DNA of 64,000 nt from Pseudomonas sp. Irchel 3H7 (GTDB lineage Bacteria > Pseudomonadota > Gammaproteobacteria > Pseudomonadales > Pseudomonadaceae). The DNA lies in contig NZ_FYEA01000001.1 in NCBI RefSeq assembly GCF_900187605.1, positions 434,001 through 498,000 on the forward strand. The letters are read 5' to 3'. The notes beneath the pieces were generated by a model. It did no database searches and was not told the origin of the DNA. It saw only the letters and a list, made by a program, of their open reading frames with translations. Positions 1 to 8,917 of the stretch are shown here, one piece after another (positions within the stretch are counted from its first letter, which is position 1; each line of letters begins with the position of its first letter). The position numbers were made by a program, and so were the translations under genes.

Positions 1-2
1 CG

Positions 3-1454
3 TTGATGCAGCAGGCGCAGAACGATTGGGAAAACACGCCGACCTTGTTATGGATCGATCGCTACGCCCGAGGGCTGGAAGATTTGCGCGCAGCGCTGGA
101 CTGGAGCCTGAACGGTGTCGGCCCTGGTGGTTTGGGGATTCGGCTGACGGCGGCGTCGGCACCCTTGTGGCAGGAGTTGTCGCTGCTCAAGGAGTACGGC
201 GCCTATGTGCGCCGGGCGCTGAGCCTGTTTGATGAACTGCACGAACCCTGCCCGCGCCTGAAAGTCGCCCTCAAACTGGCCCTTGGCAGTGCCTGCTACC
301 ACACGTGGGGTGGCACGGCGGAAACCATCCAGGCCTTCGCCGAAGCCCGCCAGTTGGCCCACGAGCACGACGACGTTGCCGGACAATTGCGCGCAGTCTC
401 CGGGCACATGGCGGTCAACCTCAGTTGCGGGCACTACCGCATGGCGCTGGCACAGAGCGAGCACTTCGACCGCCTCGGCCTGCACGGTGACCCGCTGTTG
501 TCACTGAGTACCCACCGCTTGCGCGTATTGGCTCTGCATTATGCCGGCGACCAATTGCAGGCGCGCATCCACGCCGAACAGGTCCTCCAGCGCATGGCGC
601 ACAGCGGCCATGTCAACCGTTTCACTCATGGCTTTGGCGTGCAGTACGACCAGAGCGTCGCGTCGCTGACGGTGCTGGCACGGGTGTTGTGGATGCAGGG
701 TCTGCCAGAGCAAGCGTGGCGCACAGCGCGGCAGGCACTGGACATTGCCGTGCAAATCGACCATGGCACTTCGATTTGCTACACCCTGGCGCTGGCCAGT
801 TGCCTGATCGCTCATTACAACGGCGATCAGCAAAACGCCCGGGCGCTATTGCAGTTGCTGCTCGAGCAGTCGCAGAAACATTCGGTGCTGCTGTTCAACA
901 CTTGGGCGCGGCACTACGCGCAGGTGATCGAACCACAAGTCAGTGCGCCTGTGTCGACAGGCAGCGGCGGGCTGATCGGGGAAATCATGGTGACTCTGGA
1001 TGACCGTTTTGTCGACGACGCACTGCTTGAGCGGGCGCTGAGTGGTGATGCGGGGTGGAGCACGGCGGAGATTCTGCGGGCTCGGGCGGATACGTTATTG
1101 AAGGGAGGGATGGTTTGTCTGGGCGGGCCTCTTCGCGAGCAGGCTCGCTCCCACACTGGTTCCGAGTACATCCAGAATTCCTGTGGGAGCGAGCTTGCTC
1201 GTGAAGGGGCCATTCAGGAAGCCGAAGCACTCCTGCAACAATCCCTGACCATCGCCCGCACTCAAGGCGCGCTCGCCTGGGAACTGCGCAGCGCCACTTC
1301 ATTGGCGCAACTCTGGCAGCGTCAGTCACGCTGTCGCGAGGCGCTGGATTTGCTCAGTCCGATCTATCAACGTTTCACCGAGGGCTACGCGACCCCGGAC
1401 CTGCGCAAGGTGCACTTGCTGATCGACGAATTACGCGAGGGCGCGCACGTCTGA
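3..1454 (+). CDS. TPR-rich C-terminal part of a large transcriptional regulator (5' partial)
   Basis: The frame is open to the window edge, so this is the end of a longer gene. The 483 visible residues are helical repeats of TPR type with many Ala/Leu pairs (for example GLPEQAWRTARQALDIA). This is the architecture of the sensor half of large regulators that also carry a DNA-binding domain and an NB-ARC-like ATPase; the DNA-binding end would lie upstream of the window. A REP doublet at 1126-1211 is read through in frame and adds about 30 foreign residues near residue 375. The 3' end overlaps the convergent gene by 24 bases. Target genes are unknown. Confidence 0.75.
   Translation: MMQQAQNDWENTPTLLWIDRYARGLEDLRAALDWSLNGVGPGGLGIRLTAASAPLWQELSLLKEYGAYVRRALSLFDELHEPCPRLKVALKLALGSACYHTWGGTAETIQAFAEARQLAHEHDDVAGQLRAVSGHMAVNLSCGHYRMALAQSEHFDRLGLHGDPLLSLSTHRLRVLALHYAGDQLQARIHAEQVLQRMAHSGHVNRFTHGFGVQYDQSVASLTVLARVLWMQGLPEQAWRTARQALDIAVQIDHGTSICYTLALASCLIAHYNGDQQNARALLQLLLEQSQKHSVLLFNTWARHYAQVIEPQVSAPVSTGSGGLIGEIMVTLDDRFVDDALLERALSGDAGWSTAEILRARADTLLKGGMVCLGGPLREQARSHTGSEYIQNSCGSELAREGAIQEAEALLQQSLTIARTQGALAWELRSATSLAQLWQRQSRCREALDLLSPIYQRFTEGYATPDLRKVHLLIDELREGAHV
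1126..1211. repeat. REP doublet (REPIN) inside a coding sequence
   Basis: Two 30-base arms, 1126-1155 and 1182-1211, are inverted repeats with three mismatches. They carry the Pseudomonas REP core (GCGAGCAGGCTCGCTCCCACA-like, and its inverse TGTGGGAGCGAGCTTGCTCG), separated by 26 bases. These elements are normally extragenic and are moved by RAYT transposases. Here the element lies within an open TPR regulator frame that it does not interrupt. Confidence 0.9.
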
Positions 1455-2888
1455 AGCCCGGCGAATCCGCTTGATGTAACGTGCATGCCGGCGTTCAAGA
1501 TCAATCCCCTCACCACTGCGCTCAAGTTCCGTGCGGGCATAGCATCGGATGGTATTGAGCATCCGGTACCGGCCTGCACTGGCGCCGCGTTCCAGTGACA
1601 GCCAAGACTTCTGCGCCAGGCCTTCGATGATCGCGGCCAACTCCGACACAGCCAGTCGCGGGCAACTGATCACCGCCAACGCAGCCTCCAGCGTAAACGC
1701 CAGTTTGAACACCGATAGGCGTTGCAGCACGCGTTGTTCCTGCTCACTCAAGCATTGATAGCTCCAGTCGAGTGCCGCCTGCATGGATTGGTGCCGCGCC
1801 ACTGCAGTGCGCCGGCCATGGCTGAGTACTTGCAGGCCGTTGGCCATTTGCGCTTGCAAACCTACCAGCGCCAGCGCATCGATCTGCGCCGCCGCCAGTT
1901 CGATCGCCAGCGGCAAACCGTCGAGTTGACGACAGATCTCAAGCACGGCACTGACATCCTGCTCGCGCAAGCGGAAATCATGCTGTCGCGCCCGCGCACG
2001 GCTGACGAACAACTGCACCGAGGAATGTCCCATGGCTTCAGTGATGCAATTGGCTGCCGAGCGCTTCGGAATGGCCAGCGCTGGAACACGCTGCAGGGTT
2101 TCCAGACTGACCTGTAAGGCTTCACGACTGGTGGCGAGGATCGACAGTCGAGGCGCGGCTTCGAGCAACGTTTCAACCGCTAATCTGCAAGCATCGCGAC
2201 GGTGGTCACAGTTATCCAGCAGCAGCAACGCATGGCGAGTCGACAGCCCGGTCAAATCGCTCTTCAGGGTGCGCAGCACATGGTCGAGCAGCGGCGTGTG
2301 GTCGTCGATCAAGCTCAGATCTACTTGCCATACACCGTCTCTGTAGTACTGCAAAAGCAGTTCCGCGACCCGCAGCGCCACGGTGGACTTACCTACGCCC
2401 GGCGCTCCGGTGATGGTCATCAACCGACACAGCGGCATTTGTCGCACCAACCCGCCAACCAGCGAGTCACGACCGGTGACCGAGGTCAGTCGCGCTGGCA
2501 AATTATGCTGGGGTGTCTGCAAGCCCTCGAAAACCACTTGCGCGGCGCTGTCGCAGCGGACCGGGGCGATAAAGCTGTAACCGCATTGTGGTACATGGAC
2601 GATGTAACGCTGACCGTTCTCGCCGTCACCCAACGCTCGCCTGAGCGCCGCAATGTGCACGCGCAGGTTGATCTCCTCGACCACCGACGTCGGCCATACC
2701 AGCGCGATCAACTGCTCCTTTCTGACCACTCGACCGGCACGCTCGACCAGCACTTGCAGAATGTCCAGCGCGCGACCGCCCATGCGCAAGGGCCGATCTC
2801 CATCGAGTATCAGCCGTTGCCGCAGATGGAAGGCGTAAGGGCCGAAATGCAGCACCGACGCCGTGTTCAAATCGTTGAGGCTATCCAT
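1431..2888 (-). CDS. Winged-helix transcriptional regulator with NB-ARC-like ATPase
   Basis: A 485-residue cytoplasmic regulator. Residues about 15-110 form an OmpR/PhoB-type winged helix (RALDILQVLVERAGRVV, then the wing YIVHVPQCGYSFIAPV). Residues 161-168 are a Walker A (GAPGVGKST) and 221-228 a Walker B (LLLLDNCD). The ATPase and helical region run to the end, but the long TPR C-terminus of the roughly 900-residue relatives is absent. The neighbouring convergent gene looks like exactly such a TPR half. It probably binds DNA in an ATP-dependent way; ligand and targets are unknown. Confidence 0.85.
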   Translation of the reverse strand: MDSLNDLNTASVLHFGPYAFHLRQRLILDGDRPLRMGGRALDILQVLVERAGRVVRKEQLIALVWPTSVVEEINLRVHIAALRRALGDGENGQRYIVHVPQCGYSFIAPVRCDSAAQVVFEGLQTPQHNLPARLTSVTGRDSLVGGLVRQMPLCRLMTITGAPGVGKSTVALRVAELLLQYYRDGVWQVDLSLIDDHTPLLDHVLRTLKSDLTGLSTRHALLLLDNCDHRRDACRLAVETLLEAAPRLSILATSREALQVSLETLQRVPALAIPKRSAANCITEAMGHSSVQLFVSRARARQHDFRLREQDVSAVLEICRQLDGLPLAIELAAAQIDALALVGLQAQMANGLQVLSHGRRTAVARHQSMQAALDWSYQCLSEQEQRVLQRLSVFKLAFTLEAALAVISCPRLAVSELAAIIEGLAQKSWLSLERGASAGRYRMLNTIRCYARTELERSGEGIDLERRHARYIKRIRRASDVRALA

Positions 2889-2978
2889 GCCAACTATCTT
2901 GGCAGCCTCAGATGACGCGACAACCGCTACACGAGGCGCAGCACGGACATCCGAGTGCGCCAGACGGACACAAGCGCT

Positions 2979-3929
2979 CTAGCTGAACTGTTCGCGGTAT
3001 TGCGCGGGAGTCAGGCCGAGCTTTTCAGCGAACAGCGAACGCATGTGCCGCACACTGCCGAACCCACTTTTGTAAGCCACGGTTTTAAGCGGCAGATCAC
3101 TGGTTTCCAGCAGATTGCGCGCGCAATCGATGCGCGCACTTTGCAGAAACTCCATCGGCGTCATGTGGATGTCGCGGGTGAACACCCGCGCAAAATGCCG
3201 CGCACTCATGTTGGCAATGGCGGCCATGCGCTCGACCGTAAAGGCTTCGTCGAGATGCTCCAGCACATAGCTTTGTGCGCGGGTGATCGGCGTTTCCTGT
3301 GGCGCCACGGCAGCCATCAGCGGACTGAACTGCGCTTGACCGCCCTGCCGCTTCATCACCACCAACAGGACTTTGGCGACATCCTGGGCGAGTTTTTTGC
3401 CGTGATCGCGGGCGATCACGGCCAGCGCCATATCGATGCCGGCAGTGACGCCACCCGAGGTGATCAGATTGCGATCCTCGACATAGATCTGATCGGTCGT
3501 GACATGGGCTTTGGGGAATCCTTTGATCAGGCGTTCGGTGTAGTTCCAGTGCGTGGTCACACGGTAGCCATCAAGTAATCCGGCATGCCCCAACACAAAC
3601 GCGCCGGTGCAGATCGAACCGTAATATTCAACGCGCCGGACGGCGTCTTTGAGCCAGGCAAACAACGACGGAAACTGCTGGTTGTAGGCACCGGGGCCTC
3701 CCGGCACCAGCAGCAAATCATAACGTTCGGTGTCGCCGCCAATGGTCCGGTCCGCCTGCACCATCACACCATTGGAGGCCCGCAGCGGTCCATCTTCGGT
3801 GCCAAGCGTGATCAATTGATAATGCGCATCGGGTTTCAGATACCGATTGGCAACCGAAAAAACCTCCAATGGCCCGGCCATGTCGAGCAGGAGAAAGTCG
3901 GGGAACAGCACCATTGCCACGGTTTTCAT
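2979..3929 (-). CDS. GlxA-family AraC transcriptional regulator
   Basis: 316 residues. Residues 1-190 form a DJ-1/PfpI-like domain (start MKTVAMVLFPDFLLLDMAGP, elbow GSICTGAFVLG with the conserved Cys). Residues about 215-316 are an AraC double helix-turn-helix (VERMAAIANMSARHFARVF and VAYKSGFGSVRHMRSLF). Members regulate catabolic genes such as arginine or quaternary-amine use; the ligand here cannot be read from the sequence. The gene is transcribed away from the pirin gene, with about 215 bases between the two starts. The start is the first ATG giving the full DJ-1 domain. Confidence 0.9.
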   Translation of the reverse strand: MKTVAMVLFPDFLLLDMAGPLEVFSVANRYLKPDAHYQLITLGTEDGPLRASNGVMVQADRTIGGDTERYDLLLVPGGPGAYNQQFPSLFAWLKDAVRRVEYYGSICTGAFVLGHAGLLDGYRVTTHWNYTERLIKGFPKAHVTTDQIYVEDRNLITSGGVTAGIDMALAVIARDHGKKLAQDVAKVLLVVMKRQGGQAQFSPLMAAVAPQETPITRAQSYVLEHLDEAFTVERMAAIANMSARHFARVFTRDIHMTPMEFLQSARIDCARNLLETSDLPLKTVAYKSGFGSVRHMRSLFAEKLGLTPAQYREQFS

Positions 3930-4144
3930 GGGAGGACATCACTTCAATCAAAGAAACATGAGACAGGCCAGACATTATGGCCAACTGTAGCCGTTTGAGC
4001 GCAAAAGTTTTGTGTGACGGCTATCGCAAAACTGTCAACCTGAAAGGGACAGTCTTTCAATTTTCATCTACTTATTGCGCAATCCAGTAAACAGTAACCT
4101 TCTCCTCACTCGGACGAATTCACGTCCCGCAAGGAGATTTCATC

Positions 4145-4867
4145 ATGCTGACTCTTCGCAAAGCCTCCGATCGTGGCCTCGCCAATCATGGCTGGTTGAA
4201 GTCCTTTCACACCTTTTCCTTCGCCAGCTATCGCAACCCTCGCGAACAGGGTTTTTCCGACCTGCTGGTGATTAACGATGACCGCGTTGCCGCGGGCAAA
4301 GGCTTCGGCCAGCACCCGCATCGCGACATGGAGATCTTTTCCTATGTGCTGGAAGGTGCGCTGGAACACAAGGACACGCTGGGCACCGGTTCGGTCATTC
4401 GTCCAGGCGACGTACAATTAATGAGCGCAGGCAGCGGCGTGGCGCACAGCGAGTTCAACCATTCAGCGATCAAACCGGTGCACTTCCTGCAGATCTGGAT
4501 TGTGCCGGAGGTTGCCGGAGCCAAACCGCGCTATCAACAAGAGCATTTCAGCGCCGAGAAAAAACGCGGTCGCCTGCAGTTGATCATTTCGCCGGACGGC
4601 AAGCACGGTTCGCTCAAGGTGCGTCAGGATGCACGGGTCTTCGCCGGGCTGTTCGACGGCAAGGAAAGCGCCACACTGGAACTGGCTGCCAACCGCTATG
4701 CCTATGTGCATGTCGCGCGTGGCAGCGTTGAACTCAATGGCCAGCCATTGCACGAAGGTGACGGCGTGCGGGTTCGCGAAGAACAGTTGCTGACCTTGAG
4801 CAACGGTGTCGATGCCGAAGTGCTGGTGTTCGACCTGCGGCCGCAGGAATTGCCAGAGATGCCATGA
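4145..4867 (+). CDS. Pirin family protein (YhhW-type bicupin)
   Basis: 240 residues matching the usual pirin/YhhW length. The N-terminal cupin has the metal ligands His57, His59 (GQHPHRDME), His101 and Glu103 (HSEFNHS), which bind Fe or Ni in relatives with quercetin 2,3-dioxygenase activity. The C-terminal cupin (residues about 150-235) lacks them. The ATG follows a good AAGGAG. A strong terminator follows at 4889-4917. The physiological substrate is unknown. Confidence 0.92.
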   Translation: MLTLRKASDRGLANHGWLKSFHTFSFASYRNPREQGFSDLLVINDDRVAAGKGFGQHPHRDMEIFSYVLEGALEHKDTLGTGSVIRPGDVQLMSAGSGVAHSEFNHSAIKPVHFLQIWIVPEVAGAKPRYQQEHFSAEKKRGRLQLIISPDGKHGSLKVRQDARVFAGLFDGKESATLELAANRYAYVHVARGSVELNGQPLHEGDGVRVREEQLLTLSNGVDAEVLVFDLRPQELPEMP

Positions 4868-4888
4868 CGCGGTGTTTCAATGCTCACG

Positions 4889-4917
4889 AAAAACGGCCTT
4901 CTTTGAAGGCCGTTTTC
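4889..4917. terminator. Bidirectional intrinsic terminator between pirin and a small membrane gene
   Basis: A-run, then ACGGCCTTC / GAAGGCCGT stem with a short loop, then a T-run. It serves the pirin gene on + and the convergent gene ending at 4917 on -. Confidence 0.85.
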
Positions 4918-5381
4918 TATTGTGCTGATTCGGGTGCTTGTTGCGAAGCAGGTCTGGGTGCGCCTATATCTTTACCTACCTGGATCGCCGCGAGTGTCGT
5001 CTGCAAGGTGGTTAACACCGCTGCCTGATTGGCGAAGTGCGCCCCCACGACGATGGTGATCATTCCGAGAAAATGGACGGCTGTTGTCGCCCAGTAATGC
5101 GCCTTCACTGTCGAGGCTTGTTTGATGGCTTCTTTTGAATCTTCGGCGATTTGTTGTACACCGTCCCACATCAAATCGTATCGTTTGTCCCTCTCCGCCT
5201 GAGTCAAAAGATAAGCATCGATTTTTGCCGACACACCCTCGAACCGAGCGTCCATCCTGGTCTCAATGGTTTCGATCCGGGCATTGAATTCTTCACGGCT
5301 TATTGCGTTCATGGCTTGAGTATTCCGGCTTTTACTCGATAGATCACTGATTGGATTTTGACTGAATTCCGAGGTTTTCAA
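4917..5381 (-). CDS. Small coiled-coil membrane protein, similar to a prophage protein at 51615-52163
   Basis: 154 residues with a TTG start preceded by AGGAAGG at 8 bases. The N-terminus is polar, followed by a helical or coiled-coil stretch (REEFNARIETIETRMDAR, KIDAYLLTQAERDKR). One membrane segment lies near residues 100-120 (FLGMITIVVGAHFANQA), with a short Pro/Ala/Gln tail. The prophage cI-operon protein shares this layout and blocks such as TVKxxYWA, VGAxxANQAxVL and LQTT-like. Function unknown. It is convergent to pirin and shares its terminator. Confidence 0.75.
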   Translation of the reverse strand: MKTSEFSQNPISDLSSKSRNTQAMNAISREEFNARIETIETRMDARFEGVSAKIDAYLLTQAERDKRYDLMWDGVQQIAEDSKEAIKQASTVKAHYWATTAVHFLGMITIVVGAHFANQAAVLTTLQTTLAAIQVGKDIGAPRPASQQAPESAQ

Positions 5382-5558
5382 TTCGACACCTTCCTGGGTC
5401 TACATACCGTCCCTGGTATTAAATCGGTGAGTTTCCAACGCCTCTCACCGAGCTGAAGAAACGATAGGCCCCATCCAGAATGCTGACAAGCCGGGCGATT
5501 CTGCCTCTGGTGTAGGCCGTTTCGTCAGAGGTTGTAGCCCTGCCAAAACAGCATCTAC

Positions 5559-6434
5559 CTATTCATTCTCCGACGCGAACACATCGACAATCTGCTCAAT
5601 CACCGCCCTCACCCGCGCGGTGTGGCGCAGGTCCGCGTGGGTTACCAGCCATACCTCATACGGGAGCGGCGTAGTGCGCTCCGGCCATAGCCTGATCAAG
5701 CCATCGCGCTCACCCATGTATACCGGGATTTCTCCTACACCCAACCCTGCTGCAATCGAACGACGGACGAGCAAACTGGAACTGAGGCTGGCGACGATCC
5801 GACCGCGACTCAACGGCTCCGATACCAACGTCAGGTCCTTTTTGCCTTGCAGATACGGTTGATAAACCACCAGATCATGCCCCTCAAATGCCGTGCCCGG
5901 CGGCGGTACGCCATTGGCGTCTATATAGGCTTGAGAGGCGAACAGCCCCACTGGCCATCGGGCAATGCGCCGGGCGATCAGGTCAGGGTTGTCCGGCCGG
6001 GTGTTGCGCACCGCGATATCCGCCTCACGCTTGGCCAGGCTGAGAATCTGTGTGGACGCATCCAGTTGCACGCGCACGTGCGGGTGCTGCTCGTGCAAGC
6101 GGGCAATCGCCGGAATCAGAAAATCGATGGCCAGCGAATCCGTGGTGCTGACGCGCACCGTGCCAGTCAGACGATCGTCCAAGCCTTGAATCTGCCGCTC
6201 CAGCTCCAGCGCCGAATGCTCCATTTTCTCCACGCTTTTAAGCGCTGCTTCGCCGACCGCCGTCAACGCGTACCCGTCAGAGGTGCGCAGGAACAACGTC
6301 GCGCTCAGGGACTTTTCCAGTGCCGTGATGCGCCGCCCGACGGTTGCCTGATCCACCGCCAAAACCCTCGCTGCACCGCGCAGCGTCGATTCGCGGCAAA
6401 CGGCAAGAAATACCCGTGCGTCATCCCAATTCAT
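5559..6434 (-). CDS. LysR family transcriptional regulator
   Basis: 291 residues. The N-terminal winged helix (VFLAVCRESTLRGAARVL, then DQATVGRRITALEKSL) is followed by a two-lobed LysR substrate-binding domain. It is divergent from the MFS gene at 6546, with 111 bases between starts, the common arrangement where the regulator controls the neighbouring exporter and itself. The effector is unknown. Confidence 0.92.
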   Translation of the reverse strand: MNWDDARVFLAVCRESTLRGAARVLAVDQATVGRRITALEKSLSATLFLRTSDGYALTAVGEAALKSVEKMEHSALELERQIQGLDDRLTGTVRVSTTDSLAIDFLIPAIARLHEQHPHVRVQLDASTQILSLAKREADIAVRNTRPDNPDLIARRIARWPVGLFASQAYIDANGVPPPGTAFEGHDLVVYQPYLQGKKDLTLVSEPLSRGRIVASLSSSLLVRRSIAAGLGVGEIPVYMGERDGLIRLWPERTTPLPYEVWLVTHADLRHTARVRAVIEQIVDVFASENE

Positions 6435-6545
6435 GCTGTCTCCAGGCGATGCAAATTCGCATCAGCGTGCCGCTTAATCGCTGCATTAACGCAGCAACGA
6501 TAGCCGATATGCTGAACGCCATAAACCTTCCGCGAGATCGCTATC

Positions 6546-7745
6546 ATGCGCACTTCAACCTCCACCGGCATCTGGCTGTCGATCTTCGCTGGCCTCTGCG
6601 CCAGCCTGGTCAGCATCGGACTGGCGCGTTTCGCTTACACCCCGTTGATCCCTTGGCTGATTGAGGCGCAGTGGTTCAGCGCCAATGATGTGGTCTACCT
6701 CGGAGCCGCCAATCTGGTGGGTTATCTGATCGGCGCCCTGCTCGGCCGGCCTGCAGCACGCCAACTCGGCAATAAAAATGCCTTGCGGCTGATGATGCTG
6801 GTGGTCACGGCGGCATTTTTTGCCTGCGCGTTTCCGTTGTCGGTGAGCTGGTTCTTCGGCTGGCGGCTGCTGTCCGGGATTGCCGGCGGCGCGATCATGG
6901 TTCTAGTGGCCGCGACAGTACTGCCGCATGTCCCGGCGGCGCGTAAAGGGCTGGCCAGTGGTGCGATTTTTCTGGGTATCGGTCTCGGCATTGCCGGTTC
7001 CGGGACACTGGTGCCACCGCTGTTGAGCCTTGGCTTGCAGGCAACGTGGCTGGGCCTGGGGGCTTTGGCCTTGTTGCTGACGGTGCTGAGCTGGTTTGCC
7101 TGGCCGTCTGATTTCCTGCACCCGGTCGTTGCGCAAGAAATAGTGCCCGTAGAACCAACACCGCGTGGTGTGTACTTGCTGTTCGCTCAATACGCTTTTA
7201 TGGCAGCCGGCCTGGTGCCCGCCATGGTGTTTCTGGTGGATTACGTGGCGCGTGGACTCGGTGCCGGGGCGCATATCGGCGCGTTGATCTGGGTGATGTA
7301 CGGCTTGGGCGCGATTGTCGGCCCGGTGAGTTATGGCTTTCTCGCCGATCAACTGGGCGCACGGTCCGGCATTCGTCTGGTGCTGGTGGTGCAGGCGATT
7401 GCCCTAGGACTGCTGGCGATCTCCCACTCGTTTCTCGCGCTGGCGTTGCTGGCGGTGATTCTCGGTTCATTTCCGCCGGGCATTGTGCCGCTGGCGCTGG
7501 CTCGGGTGCATGAATTGGTGCCGGAGCACCATCGCCAGCAAATCGCCTGGAGCCGTGCCACGGTGTCATTCGCCACGTTTCAGGCGCTGGCCGGGTTTGC
7601 CTATTCGGCGCTGTTCAATGCCAGCAGCGGGCATCACGCGTTGTTGTTCGTTATTGCCGCTGGCGCGATCGTCGTGGCGCTGCTGCTGGAGCAAGCCATG
7701 AAATGGCTGCCCGCCCCGGTTGAGCCGCGCTGCTGCGCAAATTGA
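6546..7745 (+). CDS. MFS transporter, YbfB/YjiJ type
   Basis: 399 residues with about 12 hydrophobic segments. The opening (GLCASLVSIGLARFAYTPLI) fits the YbfB/YjiJ family of the major facilitator superfamily. It is an inner-membrane proton-linked permease, probably exporting a small molecule. It is divergent from a LysR gene that probably controls it. The oxidoreductase gene follows 61 bases later on the same strand and may be co-transcribed. Confidence 0.9.
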   Translation: MRTSTSTGIWLSIFAGLCASLVSIGLARFAYTPLIPWLIEAQWFSANDVVYLGAANLVGYLIGALLGRPAARQLGNKNALRLMMLVVTAAFFACAFPLSVSWFFGWRLLSGIAGGAIMVLVAATVLPHVPAARKGLASGAIFLGIGLGIAGSGTLVPPLLSLGLQATWLGLGALALLLTVLSWFAWPSDFLHPVVAQEIVPVEPTPRGVYLLFAQYAFMAAGLVPAMVFLVDYVARGLGAGAHIGALIWVMYGLGAIVGPVSYGFLADQLGARSGIRLVLVVQAIALGLLAISHSFLALALLAVILGSFPPGIVPLALARVHELVPEHHRQQIAWSRATVSFATFQALAGFAYSALFNASSGHHALLFVIAAGAIVVALLLEQAMKWLPAPVEPRCCAN

Positions 7746-7806
7746 AGGGAATCATTGCTTGCGCAGCACGCTCCCACTTACACAACTCAAGCCAAGAGGA
7801 ATCGAT

Positions 7807-8805
7807 ATGTCCCTGCCCAGCGAAATGACCCGAATCGAAATCACCGAGCCCGGTGGACCCGAGGTCTTGCAACCCCGCCGCGTACCGCTGCCAGTCGCCG
7901 CAGAGGGCGAGGTGTTGATCCGCGTACACGCCGCCGGAATCAACCGGCCGGACGCCTTGCAGCGCGCCGGCAAATACCCGATGAAACCCGGCATGAACCC
8001 GATTCCCGGGCTGGAGGTCGCCGGTGAAGTCGTGGCGCTCGGGGCGGGTGTCAATCAGTTCGCCGTGGGCGACAAAGTCTGCGCGCTGACCAATGGCGGC
8101 GGTTATGCCGAATACTGCGCCGTCCCCGCCGGCCAGACCCTGCCGATTCCCGACGGCCTGGACTGGGTGCACGCCGCCGCGATCCCGGAAACCTTCTTTA
8201 CCGTATGGGCCAACCTGTTCGGCCTCGGTGGCGCCAGCCGTGGTCAACGCGCATTGATTCATGGTGGCACCAGCGGCATCGGTACTACCGCACTGATGCT
8301 GTGCCGAGAATTCGGCATAGAAGCGTTTGCCACCGCCGGCAGCCCGGACAAATGCGCAGCGATCAGCAACCTTGGCGGCTTGCCGATCAACTATCGCGAG
8401 GAGGAGTTCGCCAAGGTCATCGCCGATAAAACCGCAGGCCAGGGCGTCAATGTGATCCTCGACATCATGGGCGGCTCGTATCTCAACGATAACGTCAGCG
8501 CTTTGGCGATGGATGGCCGTCTGGTCATGCTCGGTTTCCTCGGCGGCGCACGGGCCAACGACTTTGACCTGCTGGCAATGATGGCCAAACGCGCGGTGAT
8601 CACCGGCTCCCTCTTGCGTGCCCGTACCGCTGCCGAAAAAGCCGCGATTGCCGATCAACTGCGCGAGCACGTATGGCCAGCACTGTCTGCCGGGCGCTGC
8701 CTGCCGATGATCGACAAGGTTTATTCACTCAACGACGCGGCTCAGGCTCACGCACACATGGAGGCTGGCGACCATATCGGCAAGATCGTGCTGCAGGTCG
8801 TGTAA
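7807..8805 (+). CDS. NAD(P)H quinone oxidoreductase, PIG3/zinc-less MDR type
   Basis: 332 residues. The ATG at 7807 follows AAGAGGAATCGAT; the open frame extends further up but without a ribosome site. The N-terminal GroES-like domain (PGLEVAGEVVALG) leads to a Rossmann nucleotide site (IHGGTSGIGTTAL). The zinc ligands of alcohol dehydrogenases are absent, as in quinone oxidoreductases. It probably reduces quinones with NADPH. It lies downstream of the MFS exporter. Confidence 0.9.
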   Translation: MSLPSEMTRIEITEPGGPEVLQPRRVPLPVAAEGEVLIRVHAAGINRPDALQRAGKYPMKPGMNPIPGLEVAGEVVALGAGVNQFAVGDKVCALTNGGGYAEYCAVPAGQTLPIPDGLDWVHAAAIPETFFTVWANLFGLGGASRGQRALIHGGTSGIGTTALMLCREFGIEAFATAGSPDKCAAISNLGGLPINYREEEFAKVIADKTAGQGVNVILDIMGGSYLNDNVSALAMDGRLVMLGFLGGARANDFDLLAMMAKRAVITGSLLRARTAAEKAAIADQLREHVWPALSAGRCLPMIDKVYSLNDAAQAHAHMEAGDHIGKIVLQVV

Positions 8806-8917
8806 GTCTTTGCAGCATTTGGTAATCGTTGCGCCGGGGCGGTGGTCGAAAAACTCACGCGCAGACCGAGGCATCTGGTAAAAAGCCTTCTTTGTCTGCG
8901 CCTGGGTGAAACGTTTA

